A stretch of 42,018 nt of DNA from Cytophagia bacterium (GCA_004293645.1 REAB01000114.1:1-42018); one strand, 5' to 3'; shown: positions 22,625-31,302, numbered from the stretch's first letter. The notes: generated from the letters alone by a model not told the origin. A program made the numbers and translations.

Positions 22625-22814
22625 AATCAGTACAGAGAATTTTTTTGAAGCCTATGATTTATGCAAGGACGTTGATAAAAAAGATATACCTTTTGTTGCA
22701 TTATCGCTTGAATTTAATGCACCGCTCTGGACGAGAGACGATAAACTAAAAGCACATTTACGGTCAAGAGGCTTTTACAATTTTTTTGACGAGCAAATTT
22801 TATAAATTTAATAA

Positions 22815-22830
22815 CGGGGTTGCCCGTGCA
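22815..22830 (+). repeat. Short hairpin repeat, diverged copy
   Basis: CGGGGTTGCCCGTGCA followed by A. Compared with 13976-13995, CC-GC...GC-GG became TT-GC...GC-AA, so both stem sides changed and pairing is kept. It lies just before nuoL. Confidence 0.55.
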
Positions 22831-22880
22831 ATGAGGTAAGTTTGAAAAAAATGTCTTCAAACTTACAAATTAAAAAATAT

Positions 22881-24800
22881 ATGAACTTACTCCTACTTAT
22901 TCCTCTACTGCCACTCGTTGGTTTTTTAATCAATGGCATTGGTTTTAAGCACATTCCCAAAAGTTTGGTTGGGGTCATTGGGTCCGTCGGGCCTGTTGTT
23001 GCCTTCATACTTTCAATCTATGCTTTTGGAGCGTTTAGAGCGGGCAATAATGCGCCCGTTATTATTCAACTTTTCGATTGGATTACCGTTGGTACGCTCA
23101 ACATTTCGTTTTCGTTTCAAATAGACCAACTGTCGCTTTTGATGCTGCTCGTCGTTACGGGCGTGGGTTCGTTGATTCATATTTATTCAATTGGCTACAT
23201 GAGCCACGACGCAGGTTTTGGAAAGTTTTTTGCTTTTCTAAACTTGTTCTTGTTCTTCATGTTGCTGCTCGTTATGGGTTCAAATTACGTTATTATGTTC
23301 ATTGGTTGGGAAGGCGTAGGGCTTTGTTCATACTTGCTTATTGGTTTTTGGAACAAAGTTACCAATTACAACAATGCCGCTCGCAAAGCCTTCATTATGA
23401 ACCGAATCGGCGATTTGGGCTTTTTGCTCGGCATTTTCTTGATTATCCAAACCTTCGGTACGGTTGAATATTTGCCCGTGTTTGAAAAAGCCGTCGGAAT
23501 GTCGGTGGGCGATTCGGCCATTGCGGCCATTACGTTGTTGTTGTTTGTGGGTGCAATGGGAAAATCAGCTCAAATACCACTTTATACTTGGTTGCCCGAT
23601 GCCATGGCTGGTCCAACGCCTGTGTCGGCGTTGATACACGCAGCTACGATGGTTACGGCGGGTATTTACATGGTGGTTCGTTCTAATGTGTTGTACGCGC
23701 TCGCCCCCGATACGCTCGAAATAGTGGCCATTATTGGTTTGGCTACTGCCCTGATGGCGGCCTCAATTGGCTTATTTCAAAACGACATCAAAAAAGTGCT
23801 GGCCTATTCTACGGTGAGTCAGTTGGGCTATATGTTCATGGCGTTGGGCGTAGCGGCCTATTCTTCGGCTATGTTTCACGTTATTACGCACGCTTTTTTT
23901 AAGGCGTTGCTGTTTTTGGGGGCAGGCAGTGTTATTCACGCCATGTCCGATGAGCAGGATATTCGCAACATGGGTGGTTTGCGCAAAAAACTGCCCATTA
24001 CGTTTCTTACTTTTTTGATTGCTACCATTGCTATTTCGGGTATTCCACCGTTTGCGGGCTTTTTCTCGAAAGACGAAATCTTGGCCCACGTTTACGAACA
24101 CAATAAACTCATGTGGGCGTTGGGCGTTTTGGGGTCTATTATGACTTCTTTTTACATGTTCCGCTTGTTGTTTTTGACATTTTTTGGCGATTTCAGAGGG
24201 ACGCATGAGCAAGCGCATCACTTGCACGAGTCGCCTATCAGTATGACATTGCCGCTGATGGTGTTGGCGGTTTTGTCGGTTGTTGGTGGTTTTATGAACG
24301 TACCGCACGTGTTGGGTGGCCACTCGGCGTTGGCTACTTTTATGGACCCGCTTTTTGCAAATGCCCAACGCGCCAATCCTGCTTTGTTTGAACACGGCCA
24401 CCTCGACCACTCCACCGAATATCTGCTCATGGGCGTATCGGTAGGGGCGGCTTTACTGGCCATGGGCGCGGCGTATGTGCTGTTTATCAGCAAGAAAAAC
24501 GTTCCTGCCGCTGATGGCCAAGAGAGCGGTTTGCAAAAAGTGATTTATAACAAATACTACGTTGATGAGTTTTACGAGGCCATTTTTGTAAACCCCATGC
24601 GCAAGTTATCGGACGCGCTTTATAGTTTTGGCGAATTTATAGTAGATGGCTTGGTAAAAGGCGCAGGTGGTTTGGTCAAATTGAGTTCGGGCCAATTGCG
24701 CCAGCTTCAAACGGGCGAAACAGGCTTTTACGTTTTTGCAATGGTAGTGGGCATTACGGCGCTGCTACTCTGGAACTTCGGGGCTATCATTTTTAAATAA
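22881..24800 (+). CDS. nuoL: NADH-quinone oxidoreductase subunit L
   Basis: 639 residues from ATG 22881 (MNLLLLIPLLPLVGFLINGI); in-frame TTG 22842 and ATG 22851 would add a polar leader atypical of NuoL. It is the antiporter-like end subunit of the complex I membrane arm. Conserved blocks: MFIGWEGVGLCSYLLIGFW (essential Glu), GKSAQIPLYTWLPDAMAGPTP (Lys), SALIHAATMVTAGIYMV (His) and KKVLAYSTVSQLGYMF, with the long C-terminal lateral helix region after about 560. Separated from nuoK by 1.6 kb holding two toxin-antitoxin modules, and followed after 7 bases by a third. Confidence 0.97.
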   Translation: MNLLLLIPLLPLVGFLINGIGFKHIPKSLVGVIGSVGPVVAFILSIYAFGAFRAGNNAPVIIQLFDWITVGTLNISFSFQIDQLSLLMLLVVTGVGSLIHIYSIGYMSHDAGFGKFFAFLNLFLFFMLLLVMGSNYVIMFIGWEGVGLCSYLLIGFWNKVTNYNNAARKAFIMNRIGDLGFLLGIFLIIQTFGTVEYLPVFEKAVGMSVGDSAIAAITLLLFVGAMGKSAQIPLYTWLPDAMAGPTPVSALIHAATMVTAGIYMVVRSNVLYALAPDTLEIVAIIGLATALMAASIGLFQNDIKKVLAYSTVSQLGYMFMALGVAAYSSAMFHVITHAFFKALLFLGAGSVIHAMSDEQDIRNMGGLRKKLPITFLTFLIATIAISGIPPFAGFFSKDEILAHVYEHNKLMWALGVLGSIMTSFYMFRLLFLTFFGDFRGTHEQAHHLHESPISMTLPLMVLAVLSVVGGFMNVPHVLGGHSALATFMDPLFANAQRANPALFEHGHLDHSTEYLLMGVSVGAALLAMGAAYVLFISKKNVPAADGQESGLQKVIYNKYYVDEFYEAIFVNPMRKLSDALYSFGEFIVDGLVKGAGGLVKLSSGQLRQLQTGETGFYVFAMVVGITALLLWNFGAIIFK

Positions 24801-24807
24801 TAAAGAC

Positions 24808-25131
24808 ATGACTGATGTTCAAGCTATCATCGAATTGGCAAAAGATAAATTGGTAGCGGTTTATCATCCGTTGGCCATTTATTTGTTCGGCTCGTATGCT
24901 TGGGGCGAACCAAATAAATACAGTGACCTTGATTTTATGATTATTGTGAACGATGAAGACGAATTAGAACGGCCAGAGTCGTACCGGGGTTACGAGGCAT
25001 TGTTTGGTCTGAAAATGGCAACCGATTTATTGATAAACCGCAAAAGTGATTTTATAAAACGCTCGTTGCACCGTTCAACACTGCATTATAAAATCTACAA
25101 AGAAGGCATCAAGCTGTATGGAGATATATGA
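24808..25131 (+). CDS. MNT-domain nucleotidyltransferase (antitoxin)
   Basis: 107 residues. FGSYAWGEPNKYSDLDFMI gives an exact GS-x10-DxD motif near residue 28. It overlaps the HEPN gene by 14 bases and follows nuoL by 7. By analogy with characterised MNT/HEPN systems it should AMPylate and silence the HEPN partner. It differs clearly from the MNT protein at 21258-21575 (different loop and C-terminal half), so the two cassettes are separate acquisitions, not a recent duplication. Confidence 0.88.
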   Translation: MTDVQAIIELAKDKLVAVYHPLAIYLFGSYAWGEPNKYSDLDFMIIVNDEDELERPESYRGYEALFGLKMATDLLINRKSDFIKRSLHRSTLHYKIYKEGIKLYGDI

Positions 25132-25495
25132 AGAATGGCTCTGGAAAGCACAACACGACATAGAAGGGGCTAAAGTTTTATTTGAACACGGAAATTTAAA
25201 AGACCTGTCTGTTTATCACACGCAACAGTGTGCAGAAAAAGCGCTCAAAGGTTATTTGGCTTACAAAGAGCATCTAATTGAAAAAACGCACAATCTCAAT
25301 ATTTTGATAGGAATTTGTTGCGAATATGATAAACTATTTTCGCAGTTGTTAAGTAAAACCTTTTTCCTGAATGGATTTGACGTAAAATTTCGATATCCTG
25401 GTTCTGATTTAGAACCAACAGACGCAGAAACTGAAACGGCTATTGAATACGCCCATTATATTTTAGAATTTGTCAAAAACCAGATTACACAATAA
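25118..25495 (+). CDS. HEPN-domain protein (toxin of an MNT/HEPN pair)
   Basis: 125 residues, full length for the HEPN family. An N-terminal WLWKAQHDIEGAKVLFEHG helix is followed by VYHTQQCAEKALKGYLA (about 35-51), the conserved HEPN core helix, and EKTHNLNIL with the TH-L motif. Putative RNase kept in check by the MNT partner. It ends with TAA at 25493-25495, and the nuoM ATG begins at the next base, so nuoM translation is directly coupled behind it. Intact, unlike the other two toxins in this region. Confidence 0.85.
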   Translation: MEIYEEWLWKAQHDIEGAKVLFEHGNLKDLSVYHTQQCAEKALKGYLAYKEHLIEKTHNLNILIGICCEYDKLFSQLLSKTFFLNGFDVKFRYPGSDLEPTDAETETAIEYAHYILEFVKNQITQ

Positions 25496-26959
25496 ATGCT
25501 CACGCTCTTACTTATATTAATTCCTGTTTTGTCGGCATTGGCCGTGCTGATAACCAAAAACAACAGTGCCAAGCAAGTTGCTATGGTTGGTACGCTGTTC
25601 GAGTTGGGGCTTGCCGTTGCCGTATTCATCAGTTTTGAACCCAATGCCACGCAGCAATTTGGGTTTAGTTACCCGTGGATAGCCTCGGCGGGCATTATGT
25701 TTGCGGGCGGCATTGATGGCATCAGTTTGCTGCTGGTCATGCTTACCGCTTTTTTGACCCCGCTCATTGTACTTTCTACGTTTCGGCAGCCTTACAAAAA
25801 TGCTTCTACTTTCTACGCGCTCATTTTGTTTATGCAAGCCGCGCTAATGGGGGTTTTTACGGCCGCCGACGCATTTTTGTTTTACCTGTTTTTTGAGGCC
25901 GCGCTCATTCCAATCTATTTTTTGGCGGCCGTTTGGGGCGGCGAAAACCGCATCAAGGTTACTTTTAAGTTTTTTGTTTACACCATCTTTGGCAGTTTGT
26001 TTATGCTGGTGGCGTTGGTGTATTTGTATTTTCAAACGGCTGGTTTGTCGGCTACCGTGCCGCACAGTTCGGCTATTACGGCGCTGTATAAAGTGGGTTT
26101 AGATGCCCAAAAGCAAGGTTGGATTTTCTGGGCTTTCTTTGTGGCGTTTGCTATCAAAATGCCTATTTTTCCGTTTCATACTTGGCAGCCAGACACTTAC
26201 ACCGAGTCGCCAACGCCCGCTACAATGTTGCTGGCGGGTATTATGCTCAAAATGGGCGTGTACGGGGTGTTGCGATTTTTGTTGCCCATTGCGCCGCTTG
26301 GTATGGAGGCTTGGAGTACCACGGCCATTGTGCTGTCGGTTGTTGGCATTGTCTATGGCTCCATTATTGCCATTCAACAGCGCGACATCAAACGTTTGGT
26401 GGCTTACTCGTCGTTTGCGCACGTGGGGTTAATGGCCGCTGGGGTGTTCTCCCAAACCCTTAACGGCGTACAGGGCGCACTGATACAAATGATAGCACAC
26501 GGTATCAACGTAGTAGGTTTGTTTTTTGTGATTGAAATTATTTTTTCGCGCACCAAATCGCGCAATATTGAGCAATTGGGCGGCATTACGCAACGCACGC
26601 CGCAGCTCACGGTTTATTTCATGATTTTGCTATTGGGAAGCGTGGCATTGCCGCTCACCAACGGTTTTGTGGGTGAGTTTTTGCTGTTGTCGGGGGTTTA
26701 TGAGTTTAACAAATGGCTTGGTACGGTGGCTGGTTTAACCATTATTTTGGGGGCAGTTTATATGTTGCGTTTGTTTCAAAAAGCCATGTTTGGCGGCAAA
26801 TCGTCGCTTACCGAACATTTTGCCGACTTGAGCTTGAGCGAGCGAGCTGTGTTGTTGCCTTTGGCTATTATGGTATTTTGGATTGGACTGTACCCCAATT
26901 CGTTTTTAAAACTAACCGAACCAGCGGTCAATAATTTATTACAAATGGTGCATTACTGA
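25496..26959 (+). CDS. nuoM: NADH-quinone oxidoreductase subunit M
   Basis: 487 residues, an antiporter-like membrane-arm subunit of complex I with about 14 helices. Conserved motifs: YLFFEAALIPIYFLAAVWGG (Glu), FVAFAIKMPIFPFHTWQPDTY (Lys), ESPTPATMLLAGIMLKMGVYG and RDIKRLVAYSSFAHVGLM. The ATG immediately follows the stop of the HEPN gene with no spacer, so any original nuoL-nuoM spacer and ribosome-binding region has been replaced by the HEPN 3' end. Confidence 0.97.
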   Translation: MLTLLLILIPVLSALAVLITKNNSAKQVAMVGTLFELGLAVAVFISFEPNATQQFGFSYPWIASAGIMFAGGIDGISLLLVMLTAFLTPLIVLSTFRQPYKNASTFYALILFMQAALMGVFTAADAFLFYLFFEAALIPIYFLAAVWGGENRIKVTFKFFVYTIFGSLFMLVALVYLYFQTAGLSATVPHSSAITALYKVGLDAQKQGWIFWAFFVAFAIKMPIFPFHTWQPDTYTESPTPATMLLAGIMLKMGVYGVLRFLLPIAPLGMEAWSTTAIVLSVVGIVYGSIIAIQQRDIKRLVAYSSFAHVGLMAAGVFSQTLNGVQGALIQMIAHGINVVGLFFVIEIIFSRTKSRNIEQLGGITQRTPQLTVYFMILLLGSVALPLTNGFVGEFLLLSGVYEFNKWLGTVAGLTIILGAVYMLRLFQKAMFGGKSSLTEHFADLSLSERAVLLPLAIMVFWIGLYPNSFLKLTEPAVNNLLQMVHY

Positions 26960-27014
26960 TAATTTGTGGCTCAAAAACGCCTTCTTACATTCTTAAATTC
27001 ACGAATTAAAAAAT

Positions 27015-28406
27015 ATGCTCTCTATTATATTACTCTCCATATTCGGTATTGTAGTGCTGTTTTTAGGTTTTCAAAAATCCAAAAACATCTTACTACCCGC
27101 TACTTTGTTGTGCATTGCGATTGCGTTTGCGGCCAACTTTGTTCATTGGAACGATGCCCCAGGTCTGTATTTTAAAGAAATGCTCTTTGAAAATCGCCTC
27201 ACCATGTCGTTTTCGGCCATTGTGTTGCTGTCGGCGTTTTTGGTGGTGGCACTCACGCGGGGCTTTGCCGACGACGAGGCCGCCCAACCTGCCGAATACT
27301 ACGCCATTATTTTGTTTTCGTTGGTCGGAGCTATTATGATGATTGGCTTCGACAACTTGATAATGCTGTTTTTGGGAGTCGAAATTTTGTCGGTATCTAT
27401 GTACGTACTAACGGGCAGCGACAAGCGTAACCTGCGCTCTAACGAAGCGGCTTTGAAATATTTTTTGATGGGCGCATTTGCCACGGGTATCATGCTTTTT
27501 GGCATAGCGTTGCTGTACGGTGCCACGGGGTCGTTCAATTTAACGGACATTCGCGGTTATGTGGGGACTAATTCGTTCAGTATTTCAACGCTGTTGTATG
27601 TAGGTTTGCTGTTGGTGTTGATTGGAATGTTGTTCAAGGTGTCGGCGGCCCCTTTTCACTTTTGGACACCCGATGTATATGACGGTGCGCCAACGGTTTT
27701 CACGGCGTTTATGTCCACCATTGTCAAAACGGCGGGTTTTGCGGCCATTTATCGCCTGCTTTCGGGTTCTTTTGAGGGTATCTACAACTTTTGGTGGTTT
27801 ACGTTGGCAGCCATTACCATTTTAACGTTGGTGGTTGGTAATATTACCGCCGTTTATCAGCAGAGTTTTAAACGCATGATGGCTTATTCGAGCATTTCGC
27901 ACGCGGGCTACTTGCTGCTGAGTTTAACGGCCATGACCGCCCAAACCCCAGATGCCATTGTATTTTATTCTTTGGCTTATTCGTTGGCTACGGTGAGTGC
28001 TTTTGGCGTGCTGATGGCCGTGGCCAGAGAAAAAAGCGTGCAGTCGCACGAGAACGCCGAAGATTTTGAGGCATTCAATGGTTTGGGCAAACGCAATCCA
28101 TTGTTGGCTTTTGTACTCACGGTTTCGATGTTGTCTTTGGCGGGCATTCCGCTTACCGCAGGTTTTTGGGGTAAATTTTTTATTTTTGGTACCATCGTAG
28201 AGCGCGGCAATTTAATCTGGATGCTCATTGTGGCCATTTTGATGTCGGCGGTGGGTATTTATTATTATTTTAAGGTAATTATTGCCACTTACATGAAAGA
28301 TGGCGAAACGGGTGCTTTGCGAGTACCACCATTTTACCGAATTGTACTCATTGTTTCTACGACCCTTACACTTTTGTTTGGACTAATACCTAAACTGCTA
28401 TCTTAA
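27015..28406 (+). CDS. nuoN: NADH-quinone oxidoreductase subunit N
   Basis: 463 residues, the third antiporter-like subunit of complex I. Motifs: LIMLFLGVEILSVSMYVLTG (Glu), LLVLIGMLFKVSAAPFHFW (Lys), PDVYDGAPTVFTAFMSTIVK and FKRMMAYSSISHAGYLL. Starts 55 bases after nuoM; the short spacer AATTAAAAAATAT before its ATG is nearly the same as that before nuoL, probably an original nuo spacer type. Last gene of the unit. No strong terminator hairpin follows, only an A/T-rich stretch. Confidence 0.97.
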   Translation: MLSIILLSIFGIVVLFLGFQKSKNILLPATLLCIAIAFAANFVHWNDAPGLYFKEMLFENRLTMSFSAIVLLSAFLVVALTRGFADDEAAQPAEYYAIILFSLVGAIMMIGFDNLIMLFLGVEILSVSMYVLTGSDKRNLRSNEAALKYFLMGAFATGIMLFGIALLYGATGSFNLTDIRGYVGTNSFSISTLLYVGLLLVLIGMLFKVSAAPFHFWTPDVYDGAPTVFTAFMSTIVKTAGFAAIYRLLSGSFEGIYNFWWFTLAAITILTLVVGNITAVYQQSFKRMMAYSSISHAGYLLLSLTAMTAQTPDAIVFYSLAYSLATVSAFGVLMAVAREKSVQSHENAEDFEAFNGLGKRNPLLAFVLTVSMLSLAGIPLTAGFWGKFFIFGTIVERGNLIWMLIVAILMSAVGIYYYFKVIIATYMKDGETGALRVPPFYRIVLIVSTTLTLLFGLIPKLLS

Positions 28407-28488
28407 TTGTATTTGGTAAAGTCTTTTTGGCATTTATTAAAGAATAATTAATTTATTAAGGTTTTTTTAATTTTTTTTTAAGAAAATG

Positions 28489-28519
28489 TTTGCATTTATG
28501 CTTTTCAGGCGTACCTTTG
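28489..28519 (+). promoter_or_regulatory. Promoter of the small lipoprotein gene
   Basis: TTTG (28489-28492), 19 bases, TACCTTTG (28512-28519): exact Bacteroidota consensus and spacing, preceded by a long T-rich tract. Expected to be strong. Confidence 0.85.
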
Positions 28520-28547
28520 CATAAGAAACCTTAAAATAATTATTAAT

Positions 28548-28730
28548 ATGAAAAATGTATTGTCATTTTTGTTCGTAGCTGGTATGATTTCATTGGCAGC
28601 TTGTGGTGGTAAGAAAGAAGAAACTACTGAGGCTACTGCTGTTGTAGATTCAACTGCTGCTACTATGGATACTGCCGTTGCTACAATGGACACAACTGCT
28701 TCAGTAGCTGTAGATTCAGTTGCCAAGTAA
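28548..28730 (+). CDS. Small abundant-type lipoprotein
   Basis: 60 residues. Signal peptide with lipobox (ISLAACGG; Cys about residue 19), then KKEETTE and a low-complexity Thr/Ala/Asp/Val tail with repeated TMDT words. Such short lipoproteins with KK-E starts are common in Cytophagales. Function unknown; a small surface or periplasmic anchor is possible. It is framed by a consensus promoter and a strong terminator, so it is a highly expressed single-gene unit. Confidence 0.8.
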   Translation: MKNVLSFLFVAGMISLAACGGKKEETTEATAVVDSTAATMDTAVATMDTTASVAVDSVAK

Positions 28731-28754
28731 TTTTTAGTACTTTATTGTACTTAT

Positions 28755-28783
28755 CAAAAGCCCCGTATTGTGCGGGGCTTTTG
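28755..28783 (+). terminator. Terminator of the lipoprotein gene
   Basis: 11-bp stem CAAAAGCCCCG / CGGGGCTTTTG with a 7-base loop, 25 bases after the stop. The TTTTG arm supplies the U-run. Confidence 0.88.
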
Positions 28784-28851
28784 TCGTTTTTGGCAAGTTC
28801 GTTTGGCTGTTTGTTAGTTTGTTTGTTTTTTTGGGTAATATTTGAAAACGC

Positions 28852-29241
28852 ATGAACGAAATTACCGAAAAAATACGCCTGCTTCGTTTGCAAAAAGGCT
28901 ACTCACAAGAAAACATGGCCGACCTGCTGGGCGTTTCAACTACCGCCTATGGCGATATTGAGCGCGGTAAAACTGAAATTACCCTCGCACGACTCGCACA
29001 AATGGCCGAAGTTTTCCATACTTCGGTTGGCGATGTGTTGGGCATAACCAGTCCAGTGGCGGCGTTGGAAAAACAAAATAGGCAACTTGAACTCGAAAAA
29101 CTGCAGATTGAAAACGAAAAACTACGCCTCGAAAACCAATATCTCCGCGAAAAACTAATCGGTAAAGCACTATTGGACACCGTGCAGCCATTCAGCACCA
29201 ACCCCCACAAAAACAGCGAACGACCGCGTATTGGGTTTTGA
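28852..29241 (+). CDS. XRE-family transcriptional regulator with coiled-coil tail
   Basis: 129 residues. Helix-turn-helix at about 6-60 (IRLLRLQKGYSQENMADLLG...YGDIERGKTEITLARLAQMAEV) of the Cro/C1 type. A Leu/Glu/Lys heptad stretch follows at about 66-105 (LEKQNRQLELEKLQIENEKL), predicted to dimerise, then a basic tail. It precedes glgE by 47 bases on the same strand; whether it controls glgE is not shown. A TTTG-rich tract (28797-28835) and a TAATATTTG-like word lie upstream. Confidence 0.85.
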   Translation: MNEITEKIRLLRLQKGYSQENMADLLGVSTTAYGDIERGKTEITLARLAQMAEVFHTSVGDVLGITSPVAALEKQNRQLELEKLQIENEKLRLENQYLREKLIGKALLDTVQPFSTNPHKNSERPRIGF

Positions 29242-29288
29242 TAAACGATAAACACAACACTTAACCTCTTCATAAAACATTTATAATT

Positions 29289-31247
29289 ATGGCTATCTCT
29301 GCCGACGTTAAAGGACAAAATCGAGTAATTGTGGAGCGCGTAGTGCCCGAACTGGACGGTGGACGCTTTTACATCAAAGCCGTGCCAGGCGAAATAGTCG
29401 AAGTTGAAGCCGATATTTTTTGCGACGGCCACGACAAAACCGCCGCGCGACTGCTGTATAAGCACCAAAGCGACAAAAAATGGCAAGAAGCCCCGCTCGC
29501 GCTCATCAACAACGACCGCTGGGGCGGGCAATTTGTGGTAGAAAAAGAAGGTTTTTATCACTATACCTTAGAGGCTTGGATTGACCATTTGGCTTCTTGG
29601 CAGCACGAAGCCATTTTGAAGATTCGGGACGGGCAGCATGTGCACGTAGAGTTGCTTGCGGGGGCGCAATTGTTAGAAAAGATGGCCAAACGCGCGGCCA
29701 AAGAAGACAAACCAGCCATTCAAGAAGCAGCTAAGGCGTTTAGAAGCGAAAACCGATACGATGAAGCTGTTTTGCTGGCCATTGACGAAAGTTTTAGAAC
29801 TTGGAGCCGAAAATACCCCGAAATAGAAAACGCCACCCGCTACCAAGAACTGCGCGTTTGGGTGGACCGCGCCAAGGCGGGGTTTTCTACTTGGTACTCC
29901 ATGTTTCCGCGCTCGGCAGCCCGCGAGATAGGCAAGCACGGCACCTTTAACGACGTGGTAGCACTCTTACCACGTATTGCCAACATGGGTTTTGACGTGT
30001 TGTATTTGCCGCCTATTCACCCCATTGGGCATAAATTTAGAAAAGGTAAAAACAACAATACCGTTTGTCAGCCCGACGAGCCAGGCGTGCCGTACGGCAT
30101 TGGTTCGGAGTTGGGCGGCCACGATGCCATTCACCCAGATTTGGGAACACTTGCCGATTTTAAAGCCCTCATTGCTGCCAGTAAAAGCCAAGGCATTGAG
30201 ATTGCCATGGATTTGGCCATTCAATGCTCGCCCGACCACCCTTGGGCAAAAAACCACCCTGAATGGTTTAAGATTAGGCCCGATGGCACGATTCAATATG
30301 CCGAAAATCCGCCCAAAAAATACCAAGATATTTATCCCATTAACTTTGAAACCGAGGCTTGGGAAAGTCTTTGGGAAGAAATGCGGCGCATTATTTTGCT
30401 GTGGGCGGAGTGGGGCGTGCGTATTATTCGGGTGGACAACCCGCACACCAAAGCCTTTGGGTTTTGGGAGTGGGTTATTGCCGAAACCAAGCAAAAGTAT
30501 CCCGATATGATTTTCTTGGCCGAAGCCTTTACGCGCCCAAAAGTAATGCAGCAACTCGCCAAAGGTGGCTACGCGCAGTCTTATACGTACTATTCGTGGC
30601 GCAACTCTAAGCAAGAACTGACCGAATACCTCACCGAACTCACGCAGAGCGAGATGAAGTATTATTTTAGACCTAATTTTTGGCCCAACACGCACGACAT
30701 TAACCCGCCGCTCCTCCAAACTGGGCACGAACCCAATTATTTGATTCGGTTTTTTATGGCGGCTACGCTTTCGGCCAACTATGGCCTATTTGGACCTACT
30801 TACGAATACATGGTAAGCGAGGTTTTTCCTGGAAAAGAAGAATACCTAAACTCTGAGAAGTACGAAATTAAGTACTGGGATTGGGAGCATACCAATAAAC
30901 TAACGCACATAATAACCGAAGTAAACCGCGCCCGTCGCCAAAACTCGGCCTTGCAACAAACCAATAATTTGACATTTTGTAACGTGGACAACGACCAGAT
31001 GATGGCTTATCTGAAAATCCATGCCAACGGAAACCGCATTTTGTGCGTGGTAAACTTAGATGGTTACAACAAGCGCAGCGGCGTGGTGCAAGTGCCACTG
31101 CACAAAATAGACAAGGCGGGCTGGGAAGAATACCGCGTACGCGACCTAATCACCGATGCTGTTTATACGTGGAAAGGCGCGTACAATTTTGTAGAACTTG
31201 ACCCCTATTTTCTGCCTTTTCACTTGTTTAGAATTGAAGATTTGTAG
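29289..31247 (+). CDS. glgE: Alpha-1,4-glucan:maltose-1-phosphate maltosyltransferase (GlgE)
   Basis: 652 residues, normal for GlgE (GH13_3). It extends alpha-1,4-glucans using maltose-1-phosphate. Domain order: N-terminal DUF3416 beta domain (about 10-115), helical insertion, TIM-barrel (about 200-540) and C-terminal beta domain. Catalytic residues seen: nucleophile D383 in IIRVDNPHTK, acid/base E412 in IFLAEAFTRP and D470 in WPNTHDINPP. FDVLYLPPIHPIGHKFRKGK is a family hallmark. The usual partners (treS/mak maltokinase, glgB) are not in the window, so the source of maltose-1-phosphate is encoded elsewhere. Cytoplasmic. Confidence 0.95.
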   Translation: MAISADVKGQNRVIVERVVPELDGGRFYIKAVPGEIVEVEADIFCDGHDKTAARLLYKHQSDKKWQEAPLALINNDRWGGQFVVEKEGFYHYTLEAWIDHLASWQHEAILKIRDGQHVHVELLAGAQLLEKMAKRAAKEDKPAIQEAAKAFRSENRYDEAVLLAIDESFRTWSRKYPEIENATRYQELRVWVDRAKAGFSTWYSMFPRSAAREIGKHGTFNDVVALLPRIANMGFDVLYLPPIHPIGHKFRKGKNNNTVCQPDEPGVPYGIGSELGGHDAIHPDLGTLADFKALIAASKSQGIEIAMDLAIQCSPDHPWAKNHPEWFKIRPDGTIQYAENPPKKYQDIYPINFETEAWESLWEEMRRIILLWAEWGVRIIRVDNPHTKAFGFWEWVIAETKQKYPDMIFLAEAFTRPKVMQQLAKGGYAQSYTYYSWRNSKQELTEYLTELTQSEMKYYFRPNFWPNTHDINPPLLQTGHEPNYLIRFFMAATLSANYGLFGPTYEYMVSEVFPGKEEYLNSEKYEIKYWDWEHTNKLTHIITEVNRARRQNSALQQTNNLTFCNVDNDQMMAYLKIHANGNRILCVVNLDGYNKRSGVVQVPLHKIDKAGWEEYRVRDLITDAVYTWKGAYNFVELDPYFLPFHLFRIEDL

Positions 31248-31302
31248 CGTTTTTTAACAAAAAAAGAAGCGATTGCTGCATTTTAAAGTGCTTTTGCGGC
31301 CT

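Larger units (their letters stand above)
22184..22805 (+). pseudogene. PIN-domain (VapC-like) RNase gene split by two repeat elements
   Basis: Three coding pieces. 22184-22288 begins MNTIIIDTNIVIASLRKKDS, with the first PIN aspartate D7. 22392-22522 reads FLFVEVFKYKE, carrying the acidic second motif, and LTEDETYEYLEKIL. 22625-22805 reads LCKDVDKKDIPFVALSLEF and LWTRDDKL, with the third and fourth acidic motifs, and ends in TAA. Elements of 103 and 102 bases (22289-22391 and 22523-22624) separate them and bring stops. Deleting exactly these two segments gives one 417-base open frame of 138 residues, a normal PIN length with all catalytic acids. As it stands translation ends at 22294 after 36 residues. 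Confidence 0.88.
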
